From the NCBI GenBank assembly GCA_021784595.1, contig JAJYHT010000071.1, positions 1 to 52,285 on the forward strand: a stretch of 52,285 bases of DNA. The letters are read 5' to 3'. The stretch's first letter is position 1, and every line of letters begins with the position of its first letter. A program made the position numbers and the translations under genes. Source of the DNA: Bacillota bacterium. Its GTDB lineage: Bacteria; Bacillota; Sulfobacillia; Sulfobacillales; Sulfobacillaceae. The notes below the pieces were generated by a model. The model ran no database searches. It was not told the DNA's origin and worked only from the letters and a program-made list of their open reading frames with translations. This document shows positions 52,274 to 52,285 of this stretch, piece by piece.

Positions 52274-52285
52274 ATGGCCTATCGT
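52274..52285 (+). CDS. Possible start of a gene running off the right edge
   Basis: GGGAGGA (about 52260-52266) lies 7 bp before an ATG at 52274, beginning Met-Ala-Tyr-Arg. An ATG at 52268 and a GTG near 52229 share the frame. Only four codons are visible, so no function can be given. Confidence 0.35.

Noticed and set aside
1-52285. tRNA, rRNA, CRISPR arrays, prophage or a complete insertion sequence
   Set aside because: No cloverleaf with a TTCGA arm in place, no regularly spaced repeats, no phage structural genes and no intact transposase were found by reading.

Overview
The window looks like chromosome from a moderately thermoacidophilic Gram-positive bacterium of the Sulfobacillus type. 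This is inferred from gene content, not from any database match. The basis is strong Shine-Dalgarno sites (GGAGG-like), frequent GTG and TTG starts, a heme-copper oxidase assembly set (CtaG, CtaB), a Firmicutes-type LipL, a YumC-type ferredoxin reductase, a seven-iron ferredoxin, two S9 peptidases, the relic of an acid-protease (peptidase G1) gene and a molybdenum hydroxylase (cox-like) operon. No rRNA, tRNA or CRISPR array was seen.

Layout. 1-0.5 kb: 3' part of a nucleoside phosphorylase (+). 0.5-10.4 kb: a long minus-strand block. It holds a glycolate salvage operon (glcE-glcF-glcD and a phosphoglycolate-phosphatase-like HAD enzyme), an EamA-type exporter, a PHP phosphoesterase, CtaG, a D,D-carboxypeptidase and a GT87-like glycosyltransferase. 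10.6-11.2 kb: a DUF433/DUF5615 toxin-antitoxin-like pair whose toxin has lost acidic residues. 11.2-14.2 kb: an amidase and trxB diverge from a palindrome-rich control region, and a 7Fe ferredoxin follows trxB. 14.2-19.8 kb: two MFS transporters, a decayed gene, ferredoxin-NADP reductase, and an SPFH protein with a minimal NfeD. 19.9-25.7 kb: S9 peptidase, DUF2785 protein, thioredoxin-like lipoprotein, MFS exporter and heme O synthase. 25.7-31.2 kb: a transporter relic, an ABC exporter, Hsp20 and a TetR regulator. 31.2-35.9 kb: purE-purK-GNAT-tetR, a small secreted or membrane protein, moaA and a LigB-like protein. 35.9-37.5 kb: a decay island with a G1 peptidase pseudogene, a membrane-protein fragment and an IS66 transposase relic. 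37.6-44.3 kb: asnB, a TlpA-like protein, a Nudix-like protein, DUF4149, a Fur-family regulator, a membrane protein, lipL and a cyclophilin. 44.3-51.8 kb: an S9 peptidase and a cox-like operon (coxD-coxE-coxM-coxS-coxL). The right edge probably holds the start of a plus-strand gene.

How the genes may work together. The glycolate operon would recycle 2-phosphoglycolate made by Rubisco in a CO2-fixing cell. TrxB, 7Fe ferredoxin and FNR form a local thiol and low-potential electron-transfer set. CtaG and CtaB serve cytochrome oxidase biogenesis. MoaA (molybdopterin synthesis) would supply the cofactor used by the cox-like hydroxylase about 12 kb away.

The most unusual observations are the CoxD and CoxE frames separated by a single in-frame TGA with no ordinary start for CoxE; a non-canonical active-site loop in the cox-like large subunit; the divergent amidase/trxB promoter with two nested palindromes; the degraded DUF5615 toxin; and the G1 peptidase/IS66 decay island.
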